Shown: positions 47,365 through 56,782, counted from the first letter of the stretch. The stretch: 64,000 bases of DNA from Thalassobellus citreus (GCF_044385915.1 NZ_JBISCC010000130.1:1-64000); one strand, 5' to 3'. Program-made: numbers and translations. The notes: generated by a model not told the origin, from the letters alone.

Positions 47365-48503
47365 TACATATTGATTAATTCTTCTAATATTTTCTTGTTG
47401 TGTTCTCCTAATTTAGGCGAGCCTTTACTTGATGTTAATAATTCGCCATCAATTTTAATAGGACAGCGTGTGGTTTCGTATGAATAGCCATCTCCCATGG
47501 TTACTTTTTGAATAAAATCTAAGACTTTAAAACCGTCTTCTTCAAAAAGTTCTTGATAGTTTAGCACTTTCGCACACCAAATATCGGCGGGTTCTAAAAT
47601 AGCAAGCCAGTAGTCTGTATCTTGTGTTTTAAGATGCTTTGCTAATACTTTTTTGATGTCGTTTCGTAATTCAAAGGTGTTTTCTGGAAACTTCAACAAC
47701 TCCTCGCAGTTTAATAATTCTGATAAAACAGGAATAGATCCCATGGCTAGTGCTAAAAAACCATTATTTGTTTTATAGATCCCATAAGGTGCGCCTAAAT
47801 ATGCGTGTGCATTATTGCTTTTTGTTCTCACAGGAAGCTCACCGCCATCATTAAAATAAGTTGTAATGGTTTCAAATTGAAAATCGATTGCCGATTCTAG
47901 CATACTTACCTGAACAAATGCTCCCGTATTACTAACCGTTTTTCTGTAAAGTGCTGCTAAAATACCTTGTGCTAAATGAGCGCCTGCCAACATATCGACA
48001 ATAGATAAACCCATAGCAACAGGACCATCGTTTTTATTGCCTGTTAACCAAGTTAAAGCTGTTAAGGACTGTAGCAATAAATCTTGCCCAGGATGTTTAA
48101 TTAAATCGGGATGATTGCCATAGCCAGATATTTCGGCATAAACAACATTTGGGTTTATAGCTTTAACATCGTTGTAACTTAGCCCGATACGTTCCATAAC
48201 ACCTGGTCTAAAATTATGCATAACCACATCTGCTTTTTCCAATAATACTTTAATTGTCTTTAGGTCTTCAGCATCTTTTAAATCGGCTGCAAAAGACTCT
48301 TTGTTTCTATTTATAGTATGAAAAATAGAGGATTCTTCATTCATTATTAAATCAGAACAATAGAGCGTACGACAAATATCTCCTGTGATAGGTTTTTCAA
48401 TTTTAATAACACGCGCACCTAAATCTGCCAATCGTAAACTAGCGGATGGGCCAGATAAAAACTGACTAAAATCTACTATTAAATAATCTTCTAATGGTCG
48501 CAT
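47364..48503 (-). CDS. CaiB/BaiF family CoA-transferase (second of tandem pair)
   Basis: 379 residues of the class III CoA-transferase family: FSQFLSGPSASLRLADLGARVIKIE at the N-terminus, HNFRPGVMERIGL around 97, and the catalytic Asp141 in HPGQDLLLQ. These enzymes move CoA between carboxylic acids through an aspartyl-CoA thioester. It is roughly half identical to the gene just upstream (1 bp apart or less), with all signature blocks aligned, so the pair arose by duplication and may form a heteromer, as in SmtAB or BbsEF. The acid it activates is unknown. Confidence 0.9.
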   Translation of the reverse strand: MRPLEDYLIVDFSQFLSGPSASLRLADLGARVIKIEKPITGDICRTLYCSDLIMNEESSIFHTINRNKESFAADLKDAEDLKTIKVLLEKADVVMHNFRPGVMERIGLSYNDVKAINPNVVYAEISGYGNHPDLIKHPGQDLLLQSLTALTWLTGNKNDGPVAMGLSIVDMLAGAHLAQGILAALYRKTVSNTGAFVQVSMLESAIDFQFETITTYFNDGGELPVRTKSNNAHAYLGAPYGIYKTNNGFLALAMGSIPVLSELLNCEELLKFPENTFELRNDIKKVLAKHLKTQDTDYWLAILEPADIWCAKVLNYQELFEEDGFKVLDFIQKVTMGDGYSYETTRCPIKIDGELLTSSKGSPKLGEHNKKILEELINM

Positions 48504-49649
48504 TTAATTATTTAAAAATTGTTTGTGAATCGTTTTATTATCTTCTCCAATTTGTGGCGCCGCTTTAGTACTTGTCAAAATATTGCCATCAAATTGTATG
48601 GGCAGTCTTGTGGTTGTCATTTCTTTTCCTTCAGCATTTTTTACAATTTGTTTTAACTGTAAATCGTTCATAAAAGCTTGGTTATTCAAATCATTATAAT
48701 TCAATACTTTTTCACACCACATGCCATTTTTTCGTAAAAGGCTAATCCAATGTTCTGAACTTTTAGTGGTTATTCGCTTTCTAAGTATTTTTCGAATAGC
48801 TGCTCGTCCTGTAAACCACGTTTTTTTATTAGAATAAGCACTTAAATCAACATTAAGAATATCACCCAATTGCATTAAATCGCCCATGGCTAAAGCTATA
48901 TAGCCATTATTGGTTTCGTAAATACCATAAGGCGCACTTAAAAAAGCATGTGCACTGCCTTTTACATTTCCTCTATCTGCTAATTGACCACCATTATTTA
49001 AATAAATAGTTAAAGCTTCAAATTGCACATCTAAAATTGATTCTAACAAACTGACTTCAACTAAAACGCCTTTTCCTGTTTTAGCACGTTTAAGTAATGC
49101 TGCTAAAATGCCTTGTACAAAATGATTACCACACATTAAATCGGCAACCGCCAATCCAAAAGGTACAGGGCCTTGGCTACTCTTTCCGCTTAGCCATGTT
49201 AATCCTGAAAGTGATTGTACTAATAAATCTTGTCCTGGTTTTTTTGCCCAAGGACCTTCGTTTCCATAACCGGTAATAGTACCATAAATTATTTTTGGAT
49301 TAATGTTTAAAACATCTTGAAACGTTAATCCTATTTTTTCCATAACGCCAGGTCGGAAATTGTGAGTAACAACATCTGCTTTGGCTATTAGTTTTTTTAC
49401 CTGTTCTAAATCGTTTGGATCTTTTAAATTAGCCGCAAACGATTCTTTATTTCTGTTGATAGTATGAAACAGCATACTGCTGTCATCAACAAACAAATCT
49501 TTAATGCTTAATTGTCTGCAAGCTTCTCCTTTAACGGGACGTTCTATTTTAATGACACGCGCACCTAAATCGGCCAATTTTAAACCTGCCGAAGGTCCTG
49601 CCAAAAATTGAGAAAACTCTAATACCAATAAACCTTCTAATGGCTTCAC
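48504..49649 (-). CDS. CaiB/BaiF family CoA-transferase (first of tandem pair)
   Basis: 381 residues, class III CoA-transferase: FSQFLAGPSAGLKLADLGARVIKIE, HNFRPGVMEKIGL and catalytic Asp141 in KPGQDLLVQ, aligned position by position with the paralogue downstream. Both copies keep the catalytic Asp, so neither looks like a dead subunit. It lies 12 bp after the solute-binding-like gene. A role in making a CoA ester of a sugar-derived acid for the MaoC hydratase is plausible but not shown. Confidence 0.9.
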   Translation of the reverse strand: MKPLEGLLVLEFSQFLAGPSAGLKLADLGARVIKIERPVKGEACRQLSIKDLFVDDSSMLFHTINRNKESFAANLKDPNDLEQVKKLIAKADVVTHNFRPGVMEKIGLTFQDVLNINPKIIYGTITGYGNEGPWAKKPGQDLLVQSLSGLTWLSGKSSQGPVPFGLAVADLMCGNHFVQGILAALLKRAKTGKGVLVEVSLLESILDVQFEALTIYLNNGGQLADRGNVKGSAHAFLSAPYGIYETNNGYIALAMGDLMQLGDILNVDLSAYSNKKTWFTGRAAIRKILRKRITTKSSEHWISLLRKNGMWCEKVLNYNDLNNQAFMNDLQLKQIVKNAEGKEMTTTRLPIQFDGNILTSTKAAPQIGEDNKTIHKQFLNN

Positions 49650-49661
49650 TGTTTTATTTTA

Positions 49662-50801
49662 TTAATGCGTTAATGATTCTTTATAAATGTCATTCATTTT
49701 GTCTACAGCTGCTTCAACAGAAACTTTGCCTGATACAGCTTCATGAATAACAGGACTTGCTTCATCTTGAAAATGCATATAACCATAATATTGTGGACGC
49801 ATAGTTGCTTCATCTAAAGTTTGTAAGGTGTCTTTAAAAAAGTCTTTACACTGCTTATTTACATCATCATTTAACCATGACTTTCTATGTCCTGGTTGTC
49901 CTCCAAATTCGAAATATAATCCAGATTGCATTTTTTCTGTAGCTATAAACCCAGCATATTTCATGGCAGCTTCTGCGTGTTCTGTTTTTGAAGATACCGC
50001 AATACCTGCGCCTCCTAAGGTAGAACGCAGCCTTTTACCATTAAAAGTAACTAAGCCTCCTGCTTTTAAAGTATGATCTGCATAGTTTTTTTTCGAATAG
50101 TTTGAATACCCATAATTAAACGGACTGTAAACTATATCATTTGTTTGTGTCATATGTTCAGCTATTTTTATAGGATTCATTTCTAAACAAAATGACGGAG
50201 CTAAATCGACTAGTTCTTTATAGGTTTTTATGGCTTCAATCATAATATGACGAGGCGCAACTTCGGTTTTACTTTCAAAAACATTTGCGCCTAGAGCAAT
50301 ACACATCATATAATTATGCATTAAAGTATCAATAGGAATCGATGCAAACGCGACCTTCCCAGTTTTTGTTAATTCTAATAATTCCTTCCAAGTTTTAGGG
50401 ATTTGTATGTTTTGCTGACTAACTAAATCTTCTCTCCACGTCGCAATGGGTGTAGCAGCATCGGTTGCTAAAGTCCATTGTTTACCATTCATATTGTAGC
50501 TGGCATGCGATTTCCCTACACTATTATTTGCTAATTCTTTTATAAAATCGGCATCCAAATAATCATCAAATGATAAAAGAACCTGATCTCTTGCTGCTAT
50601 GGAAACATGCGGATTATCCATGATTAACAAATCGTATTGGCTTGTTAATTCATTTAAAGAAGCATCAGCAAATGCTTGTAGCGATCGCTTTTCCCAAGTA
50701 ATTCGTATGTTAGGATGTAACTCTTCGAATCGTTGAGCTGTTGCAACTACCGAGGTAAATCCGCGGGTATGATTCCAAGCTATTCCTTTTAATGTTATCA
50801 T
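49662..50801 (-). CDS. Solute-binding protein fold without signal peptide (second type)
   Basis: 379 residues resembling family 1 ABC solute-binding proteins: ATAQRFEELHPNIRITWEKR near the N-terminus, YDLLIMDNPHVSIAARD, PKTWKELLELTKTG, and GGAGIAVSSKTEHAEAAMKYAGFIATEKMQSGLYFEFGGQPGHRKSW. The start (MITLKGIAWNHTRGFTSVV) enters the fold at once and has no hydrophobic signal, so it is predicted cytoplasmic. It is clearly distinct in sequence from the other binding-like protein at 46141-47364. It lies between the kinase and the CoA-transferases with short gaps. No transport partners are present. Confidence 0.8.
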   Translation of the reverse strand: MITLKGIAWNHTRGFTSVVATAQRFEELHPNIRITWEKRSLQAFADASLNELTSQYDLLIMDNPHVSIAARDQVLLSFDDYLDADFIKELANNSVGKSHASYNMNGKQWTLATDAATPIATWREDLVSQQNIQIPKTWKELLELTKTGKVAFASIPIDTLMHNYMMCIALGANVFESKTEVAPRHIMIEAIKTYKELVDLAPSFCLEMNPIKIAEHMTQTNDIVYSPFNYGYSNYSKKNYADHTLKAGGLVTFNGKRLRSTLGGAGIAVSSKTEHAEAAMKYAGFIATEKMQSGLYFEFGGQPGHRKSWLNDDVNKQCKDFFKDTLQTLDEATMRPQYYGYMHFQDEASPVIHEAVSGKVSVEAAVDKMNDIYKESLTH

Positions 50802-50823
50802 TTATTTTATTCTATCTTAATAA

Positions 50824-51981
50824 TTAATTTAATAATCCATTAGGCCATTCATAACTCCCTGGCTTTATGGTAATATATTTATTAGGGTTGTTGTCATACT
50901 GCATTCTAACAACACCAGATGCAAGTTCTTCAATTGGTGTAAATGATTTCCAATGTAATTCGTTTAACAAATCGTAGGCAGTAGCGCCACCTTCAATAAA
51001 AAGATTATTTGTATTAGAAGCTTTCACAAATCTTTTTGCTATTAAGCTCATTCTGGTTTTTAAATTTAATGAACTATTTTTAAGTTGAATGATTTCATTT
51101 GAAATTCTTAAAGCTACTTTCTTATTATCATTATAAATGCCTGATATTTTTTCTATAAAATCGTTTAAAGCATTTTGGTTGAGTTTGTCTTCTAGAAGAA
51201 TTTTAGGAAACGTTACCAAAGGGCAATTTGTTTTTTCTAAATTTTTTGAAAACTGAACACTTTTAGGATGCGTACTTCCTGAAAGGAGTACATAATCATT
51301 TTTATAGTTGTGTTTCGTTTGATTAATTTTTGAAGTTGCTAATTTCATTTTTATTAATAACTGCTCGAAAAAAGCAGCACTTCCTGCAATAACAGTATCA
51401 TCAGTATATAAATTGATGGATTGGGTTAATGCTTCTACAGCATCGCAATCTGGAATAAAAATACCTTTTGAATTGATTTCTGTAATTGTTCCTGTATGAA
51501 TGTCGATTTTAGAAGGTTTACTATATCTATCAAGAATAAGGTTTTTAACTGAAGCTGTTTTTGAAGGAAAATCAGGATCGGTTGCAAATCCCGTTTTTTC
51601 AATGGAGATGTTGTTTATTAAATACGTGCCATTTTTGATACAGCGATTTCCTTCAGGATTTGAAGGTTGTAAAAGCACACGGTCTTTCTCGTGTACATCA
51701 AGTAAAGCTGAAAGTTCTGTTAAAACATGGCCTCTTAAAACAGAATCACATTTTTTAAAAAAGATACTGTTTGATTTTTCTAAAATATCTTCGGCTAGAT
51801 GAAAATGCGTTTCATAAGCTTCATCCTCAGTCATCGATCGAGAATCGGTAGCAATAATATTAACAGCAGCTTCTTTCTCTGGAATCGTATCAATTCCAAA
51901 AGAAACCTCTACGCCGTAGCGAAGACAAATTCCTGCTATTTCAGCAGCACCTGTTATATCATCTGCAATTACAGTAATCAT
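50824..51981 (-). CDS. Four-carbon acid sugar kinase family protein (DUF1537 type)
   Basis: 385 residues. The N-terminal domain has ADDITGA (6-12) and KKCDSVLRGHVLTELSALL, and the C-terminal domain has LFIEGGATAYDLL in the position of the usual nucleotide-binding TGGxT. The family phosphorylates acids such as D-threonate, D-erythronate or 3-oxo-tetronates at the terminal hydroxyl. The start codon shares a base with the PdxA2 stop. Kinase plus PdxA2 is the known D-threonate route (DtnK and PdxA2), giving dihydroxyacetone phosphate and CO2. The exact substrate cannot be fixed from sequence. Confidence 0.88.
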   Translation of the reverse strand: MITVIADDITGAAEIAGICLRYGVEVSFGIDTIPEKEAAVNIIATDSRSMTEDEAYETHFHLAEDILEKSNSIFFKKCDSVLRGHVLTELSALLDVHEKDRVLLQPSNPEGNRCIKNGTYLINNISIEKTGFATDPDFPSKTASVKNLILDRYSKPSKIDIHTGTITEINSKGIFIPDCDAVEALTQSINLYTDDTVIAGSAAFFEQLLIKMKLATSKINQTKHNYKNDYVLLSGSTHPKSVQFSKNLEKTNCPLVTFPKILLEDKLNQNALNDFIEKISGIYNDNKKVALRISNEIIQLKNSSLNLKTRMSLIAKRFVKASNTNNLFIEGGATAYDLLNELHWKSFTPIEELASGVVRMQYDNNPNKYITIKPGSYEWPNGLLN

Positions 51982-53009
51982 TATTTTTTATGTTTAGCCA
52001 TTACAATAGCATAGTCTATAGCAACAAGCATGGCATCAGCCGAAGCAATGCCTTGTCCCGCTATTTCAAATGCTGTTCCATGATCTACCGATGTACGTAT
52101 AATAGGCAGACCTAAAGTGATATTAACACCTTTAACACTCTTCATGGTTTCCTTTTCATTATCCCATTTAAAACCTTCTAATTTAAACGGAATATGACCT
52201 TGATCGTGATACATAGCAACACAGCCATCAAATTTTCCTTGTACTGCTTTTACAAACATGGTATCTGGCGGAAAAGGGCCTTCAACAGTATAACCTAATG
52301 CATTCGCTTTTTCTATAGCAGGTATTATTTCATTGACTTCTTCATCTCCAAATAATTGATTTTCTCCGGCATGTGGATTCAATCCAGCAATGGCTATTCT
52401 AGGGTTTTTAATACCGAATTTTTTACAAGCATCATCCAATAAAGTAATCACTTCAAATACGCGATCTGTTTTGCATAAATCGCATGCTTGCCGCAATGAC
52501 ACATGTGTACTGTTATGAATCACTCTAAAGTTTTCATCAGCCAAAAGCATAGCGAATTTTTTAGTGTCTGTGTATTCTGCATAAATTTCAGTATGCCCAG
52601 AATATTTATGTCCCGCTTTATGGATAGATTCTTTATTAATAGGTGCTGTAACTGTAGCATCAATTTCTTTAGCTAAAGCTAATTCTATATTTTTTATAAC
52701 AGCCTCAAAAGCTGCTTTTCCAGCTATGGCGGTAACCATTCCCGGTTGTAAATTAGCATTATCAACATTTTTTAAATCATAAACATCAATAATTCCACAT
52801 TCGAATTTAGCATCCTTTACATTTTGAATCGCATTAATTTTTAATGAAGATTTTAATGTGTTTACTTCATTTTGCATGGTTTGTGCATCTCCAACAACTA
52901 AAGGGTTACATCGATTGTAAACATCTTGTAATGCTAATGTTTTTATGATTATTTCTGGACCAATTCCTGCAGGATCGCCCATTGAAATTCCTATTTTTGA
53001 TTTCATCAA
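51981..53009 (-). CDS. pdxA2: PdxA2-type 4-phospho-acid dehydrogenase (PdxA family)
   Basis: 342 residues, typical PdxA length. GDPAGIGPEI is at 11-20, and the three metal-binding His residues are at 169 (STHVSLR), 213 (NPHAGEN) and 268 (YHDQGH). PdxA makes the PLP precursor from 4-phosphohydroxythreonine. PdxA2 paralogues instead oxidise and decarboxylate 4-phospho-D-threonate or -erythronate to dihydroxyacetone phosphate. The adjacent overlapping sugar-acid kinase argues for the PdxA2 role. A biosynthetic PdxA role cannot be fully excluded without seeing the rest of the genome. Confidence 0.85.
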   Translation of the reverse strand: MMKSKIGISMGDPAGIGPEIIIKTLALQDVYNRCNPLVVGDAQTMQNEVNTLKSSLKINAIQNVKDAKFECGIIDVYDLKNVDNANLQPGMVTAIAGKAAFEAVIKNIELALAKEIDATVTAPINKESIHKAGHKYSGHTEIYAEYTDTKKFAMLLADENFRVIHNSTHVSLRQACDLCKTDRVFEVITLLDDACKKFGIKNPRIAIAGLNPHAGENQLFGDEEVNEIIPAIEKANALGYTVEGPFPPDTMFVKAVQGKFDGCVAMYHDQGHIPFKLEGFKWDNEKETMKSVKGVNITLGLPIIRTSVDHGTAFEIAGQGIASADAMLVAIDYAIVMAKHKK

Positions 53010-53016
53010 TTATATT

Positions 53017-54165
53017 TTAAAGCAATTTTGTATAAATATTTATAGCATCTTCTCGTGTAACCTCTCTTGGGTTATTCTTTAATAAGCGGGTTACTTTCAT
53101 AGCGATGTCTGCTAGTTCAGGAATATCGTTTTCAGAAACTCCAATTTCAGATAGTTTTTGTGGTATATTACATGCTCTTGATAAGGCTTCAATTTTTTCT
53201 ATACCTACGGTTGCAATATGCTCATCCTTACCATTCCACGTTATTCCCATAGCACGTGCTACATCGGCATGTCTTTTTGGGTTTGCCGATAAATTAAAGC
53301 GTAACACTCCGGGCATTAAAATAGCATTTGATAAACCATGTGCAATGTGGAATTTTCCACCTAAACCATAGGATAATGCATGAACTGCAGAAGTGTTTAC
53401 AGGTCCTAAACATAAGCCTCCATACATTGAACCTAATAATAGGGCAGAACGCGCTTCAATATCATTTCCATCTTCATAAGCTTTTTGAATGTTTTCAGAA
53501 ATAAGCTGTATGCCTTTTAAAGCGTAAGTATCAACTGCTGGATGTGCAAATTTATTAGTGTAGGCCTCAATACAATGCGATAAAGCATCAATACCAGTTT
53601 CTGCGGTTAGTTTTGGAGGTAACGTTAGTGTTAATATAGGGTCGAGATAACAAGCGTCTGGTACTAAATAAGGACTAATAATACCGCTTTTAGCTTGTGT
53701 TTCTTCATTTAATAAAATGGCATTTGGTGACACTTCACTTCCTGTACCTGATGTAGTAGGAATACAAATTAGTTTTATTTTTCTTCCATTTAAAAATCCA
53801 ATACCTACAATATCTTCGAGTTTTTGTTCATTATTGATGAGCGCAGCAAGTAGTTTTGCACAATCTAGAACACTGCCACCACCAACACCAATGACACAAT
53901 CAGGGGTGAATGATTTGGTTGCTTCTAGAAGTTCATTAAATTGAGCAAATGTAGGTTCTCCAACATATTTGTATTCTACAAGTTGAACTGTTTTGTTTTT
54001 AGATTGAATATCTTTTACGGTTGTTTTAACAGCAGATAATAGAGGTGTTGCGACCAATAATAATATACTGTTTGAAGTTTCTATAATAGCATCTTTTGAA
54101 AGATATTTTATTGAATCTTCTCCGAAAACAATTTTTTGAGGTTGTAATAATGTGATTGAATTCAT
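53017..54165 (-). CDS. Iron-containing alcohol dehydrogenase (group III)
   Basis: 382 residues. The nucleotide-binding GVGGGSVLDCAK (93-104) and TTSGTGSE (137-144) are followed by metal ligands Asp193, His197 (GIDALSHCIEAY), His262 and His276 (HGLSN). These enzymes interconvert alcohols or hydroxy acids and carbonyls with NAD(P). It is in the operon between the symporter (8 bp) and pdxA2 (7 bp). It may handle an aldehyde from the aldolase-family enzyme or a 3- or 4-hydroxy acid; neither is proven. Confidence 0.9.
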   Translation of the reverse strand: MNSITLLQPQKIVFGEDSIKYLSKDAIIETSNSILLLVATPLLSAVKTTVKDIQSKNKTVQLVEYKYVGEPTFAQFNELLEATKSFTPDCVIGVGGGSVLDCAKLLAALINNEQKLEDIVGIGFLNGRKIKLICIPTTSGTGSEVSPNAILLNEETQAKSGIISPYLVPDACYLDPILTLTLPPKLTAETGIDALSHCIEAYTNKFAHPAVDTYALKGIQLISENIQKAYEDGNDIEARSALLLGSMYGGLCLGPVNTSAVHALSYGLGGKFHIAHGLSNAILMPGVLRFNLSANPKRHADVARAMGITWNGKDEHIATVGIEKIEALSRACNIPQKLSEIGVSENDIPELADIAMKVTRLLKNNPREVTREDAINIYTKLL

Positions 54166-54173
54166 TTTGTATG

Positions 54174-55718
54174 TTATGATTCTTTTTCTTTTAATTTGAA
54201 ATATCCGTAGATGGTTAATTCGTCTTTTACTTCTTCAGATTTGAACAGGAAACTAGCAAAATAACCAACGACTAATACAATCAGGTGGCTATAAACACCT
54301 AGCATGTATTTATGATGTGGAAAATTATAATCACCTAAATCTAATATTAACGCATCTCCAATTTTTGTTGTTGTTAATATGGCATAAGCTGTAAAAATGA
54401 TACAAGTAGCAATACCAATATGCAAACCTTGTTTGTTAGCTCGTTTTGAGAATAGTCCTAAAAGAAAAATTCCAACAATACCGGCTGAGAAAATGGCATA
54501 TAATTTAAAAACGACACCTAATACACCTTGTCCGCTCCACGCAGCATATAATAATGCGACACCTGCCATAGAAACTCCAGCAAATAACACCAATAAACGC
54601 CCAACAATTAGTCGTTGTTTATCTGTACAATTAGGGTTGAAACGCTGATAAAAATCTTCGACACCAATTGCTGCTAAACAATTCATATCAGAATCTAAAC
54701 TAGAAACTGCTGCTGCAATTAAAGCAGCTAGTACTAAGCCTACGGCTCCAATAGGTAATTCTGTTCCAATAAAATATGTAAATACTTGGTCTACTTTCAT
54801 ACCTTCTGGTAAAGTCGCGCCTCCTGTATTGTAAAATACAAATAATAATGATCCTATTAGCATAAACAATCCCCAAACAGGAACACTTGCTAAAACACCA
54901 ATATAGGCTGCTTTTTTAGCATCTTTATCATTCTTGGCAGTTAAGTAGCGTTGCACAATGGTTTGATCGGTGCCATATTTCTGTAAAGCATAAAATGCTC
55001 CATTAATAACCAGTACCCAAAAGGTTAATTCTGAAAAACTAAAATCATAAGGTCCGAAATCTATTTTTTTCATTGAAACGGCTTCACTTATCATATGTCC
55101 AGCGCCTCCTTCAGAATTAAATAATAAAATGCCTATACATAATAATCCGCCTCCAATAAGTAAAAAACCTTGAATAACATCCATCCAAATAACAGCTTCC
55201 ATGCCGCCTAATAATGTTAGAATTATAATGATTACTGTTAAAAATAAAATAAAGGTAGTAACATCTATACCTGTAAGTGTTGCTAAAGCTAAACTTACCA
55301 AATATAAAACGGTTCCCATTTTTGAAAAATGCGTTAAAATAAAGGCGACAGAGCTGTACATTCTTGCAAATACGCTAAAACGACGCTCGAAATATTCATA
55401 GGTACTTAATCTGATAACTTTTCGGAACAGTGGGACAATAACCCAAATTAACCCAATTAATACAATAGGCACCATTAAACCTTGAACGAGTAAAATCCAG
55501 TTAGATTTGTAAGCCGCTGCTGGATATGCTAAAAATGTAACACTACTTATTAAAGTTGCAAATATTGAAATTCCAATTGCCCAAGCTGGTATAGTTTTAC
55601 TTCCTGAGAAATATTGATCGGAACTTTTTTGTCGATTTGCAAAGTAAAAACCTGCTCCTAAAGTAAAGGCAACAGAAATAATTACAATAACAATATCAAT
55701 CCAATGAATGTTTAGCAT
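54174..55718 (-). CDS. Sodium:solute symporter (SSS family)
   Basis: 514 residues with about 13-14 membrane segments. Near the N-terminus GAGFYFANRQKSSDQYFSGSKTIPAWAIGISIFATLISSVTFLAYPAAAYKSNW fits the SSS family, with SSLDSDMNCLAAIG in the middle as the usual sodium-site region. Family members take up sugars, sialic acid, prolines or carboxylates with sodium. As second gene of the operon, 25 bp after the DHDPS-family gene, it is the likely importer of the pathway substrate. Confidence 0.9.
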   Translation of the reverse strand: MLNIHWIDIVIVIISVAFTLGAGFYFANRQKSSDQYFSGSKTIPAWAIGISIFATLISSVTFLAYPAAAYKSNWILLVQGLMVPIVLIGLIWVIVPLFRKVIRLSTYEYFERRFSVFARMYSSVAFILTHFSKMGTVLYLVSLALATLTGIDVTTFILFLTVIIIILTLLGGMEAVIWMDVIQGFLLIGGGLLCIGILLFNSEGGAGHMISEAVSMKKIDFGPYDFSFSELTFWVLVINGAFYALQKYGTDQTIVQRYLTAKNDKDAKKAAYIGVLASVPVWGLFMLIGSLLFVFYNTGGATLPEGMKVDQVFTYFIGTELPIGAVGLVLAALIAAAVSSLDSDMNCLAAIGVEDFYQRFNPNCTDKQRLIVGRLLVLFAGVSMAGVALLYAAWSGQGVLGVVFKLYAIFSAGIVGIFLLGLFSKRANKQGLHIGIATCIIFTAYAILTTTKIGDALILDLGDYNFPHHKYMLGVYSHLIVLVVGYFASFLFKSEEVKDELTIYGYFKLKEKES

Positions 55719-55743
55719 AATAATTTAGTTTAGTTGGTATTTA

Positions 55744-56592
55744 TTAATCCACCTCGGTTAATGGTGGCATCATGGTTTTATTACATATTCCTTTTTTGTT
55801 CATTAGCGACTTTAAAACGGCTAATGATTGTCCTAAGGTTTTATCTTTTTGATATTTTTGTGCAATTACATCAGTTTCATCTTGTAACCTATCACAATTA
55901 TTCCAGTCTTTCTTTAGAGCAGCATCATAGAGCGCTTTATACATTTCTGGCACATAATTTCCAGTACTAGGAACAATACCATCGGCACCTAGTTTTAAAC
56001 TACCAGCACTTTGAGCGCCCCAACCACAGAAAAAAGAGAAGTTTTCATTTTCTTTATATAAGTTTATAAACGTTTTCATGCGATATTCATCACGTTCAGA
56101 ATCTTTTAGTCCCCATATGTTTTGATGTGTAGATAGGTTCTCTACCACATTTAATGGAATAGACATTTGAGTAGTTGCTGTAATGTTATACATCATTATT
56201 GGTCCAGATATTTTGTCAGCAAGTGTTTTGTAAAAAGAAGTCATTTGCTCTGGGGTAAGTCCGTAATAGGAGGGAAGTGTAGCAACAACACAATCGGCTC
56301 CAATTTCTATATATGTATTACCACGATTAATTAAATCACCAACCTGATTACCTACTAAACCTGCATAAATACATTGGTTTTCTCCCTTAGAATCTACAGC
56401 GGCTTTAACCAATCTAAAACTTTCGATTTCATTTATAGAGCTAGATTCACCTGTAGTTCCTAAAACAAGCGGATGTATATTGTTTTCTGCAAATAAAGTT
56501 ACAAGCCTTTTTACAGCGTCAATATCTACAGTGAAATCTTTATTTATTGGTGTTATCATGGGTACTACAACACCTGAAAAACGTTTATGCAT
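55744..56592 (-). CDS. Dihydrodipicolinate synthase / N-acetylneuraminate lyase family protein
   Basis: 282 residues forming a TIM barrel of the DHDPS/NAL superfamily. GTTGES is at 45-50, the proton-relay Tyr is at 135 (MMYNITATT) and the Schiff-base Lys at 163 (WGLKDSE). The family cleaves or dehydrates 2-oxo acids through a lysine-pyruvate imine; real DapA enzymes have GTTGES too, but the operon context points to a catabolic lyase or dehydratase. It is the first gene of the ten-gene operon, with a promoter and palindromes directly upstream. Confidence 0.88.
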   Translation of the reverse strand: MHKRFSGVVVPMITPINKDFTVDIDAVKRLVTLFAENNIHPLVLGTTGESSSINEIESFRLVKAAVDSKGENQCIYAGLVGNQVGDLINRGNTYIEIGADCVVATLPSYYGLTPEQMTSFYKTLADKISGPIMMYNITATTQMSIPLNVVENLSTHQNIWGLKDSERDEYRMKTFINLYKENENFSFFCGWGAQSAGSLKLGADGIVPSTGNYVPEMYKALYDAALKKDWNNCDRLQDETDVIAQKYQKDKTLGQSLAVLKSLMNKKGICNKTMMPPLTEVD

Positions 56593-56682
56593 ATAATTGT
56601 AATAGTTTATAAATTAGTTTGTGTCTGAATTGTAAAGTGTAAAATGCAATATTGGTAAATGAATAATAAAACTGTGTAATTT

Positions 56683-56730
56683 TTGAGCGGCGACCAATTT
56701 TGTAAACTTAATATTGATAACCATTATCAA
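56683..56730 (-). promoter_or_regulatory. Promoter and two palindromes upstream of the ten-gene catabolic operon
   Basis: On the minus strand a TTG (56730-56728) and TAAGTTTA (56710-56703) are 17 nt apart, a plausible promoter. The palindrome TTGAGCGGCGACCAA (56683-56697; arms TTG-nn-CG and CG-nn-CAA) covers the expected start point. A perfect palindrome TTGATAA-CCA-TTATCAA (56714-56730) covers the -33 region. The first palindrome and -7 region recur at 58141-58168. Binding by a repressor such as a GntR-type regulator is an inference. Confidence 0.6.
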
Positions 56731-56782
56731 CTTTTAATTTGTTGATGCAGTCTTTATGCTAAACAGAAATTCATGTAATAAA

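Noticed and set aside
46141..50801. An ABC sugar importer built from the two solute-binding proteins
   Set aside because: No permease or importer ATPase gene is present, and neither binding protein has a signal peptide.
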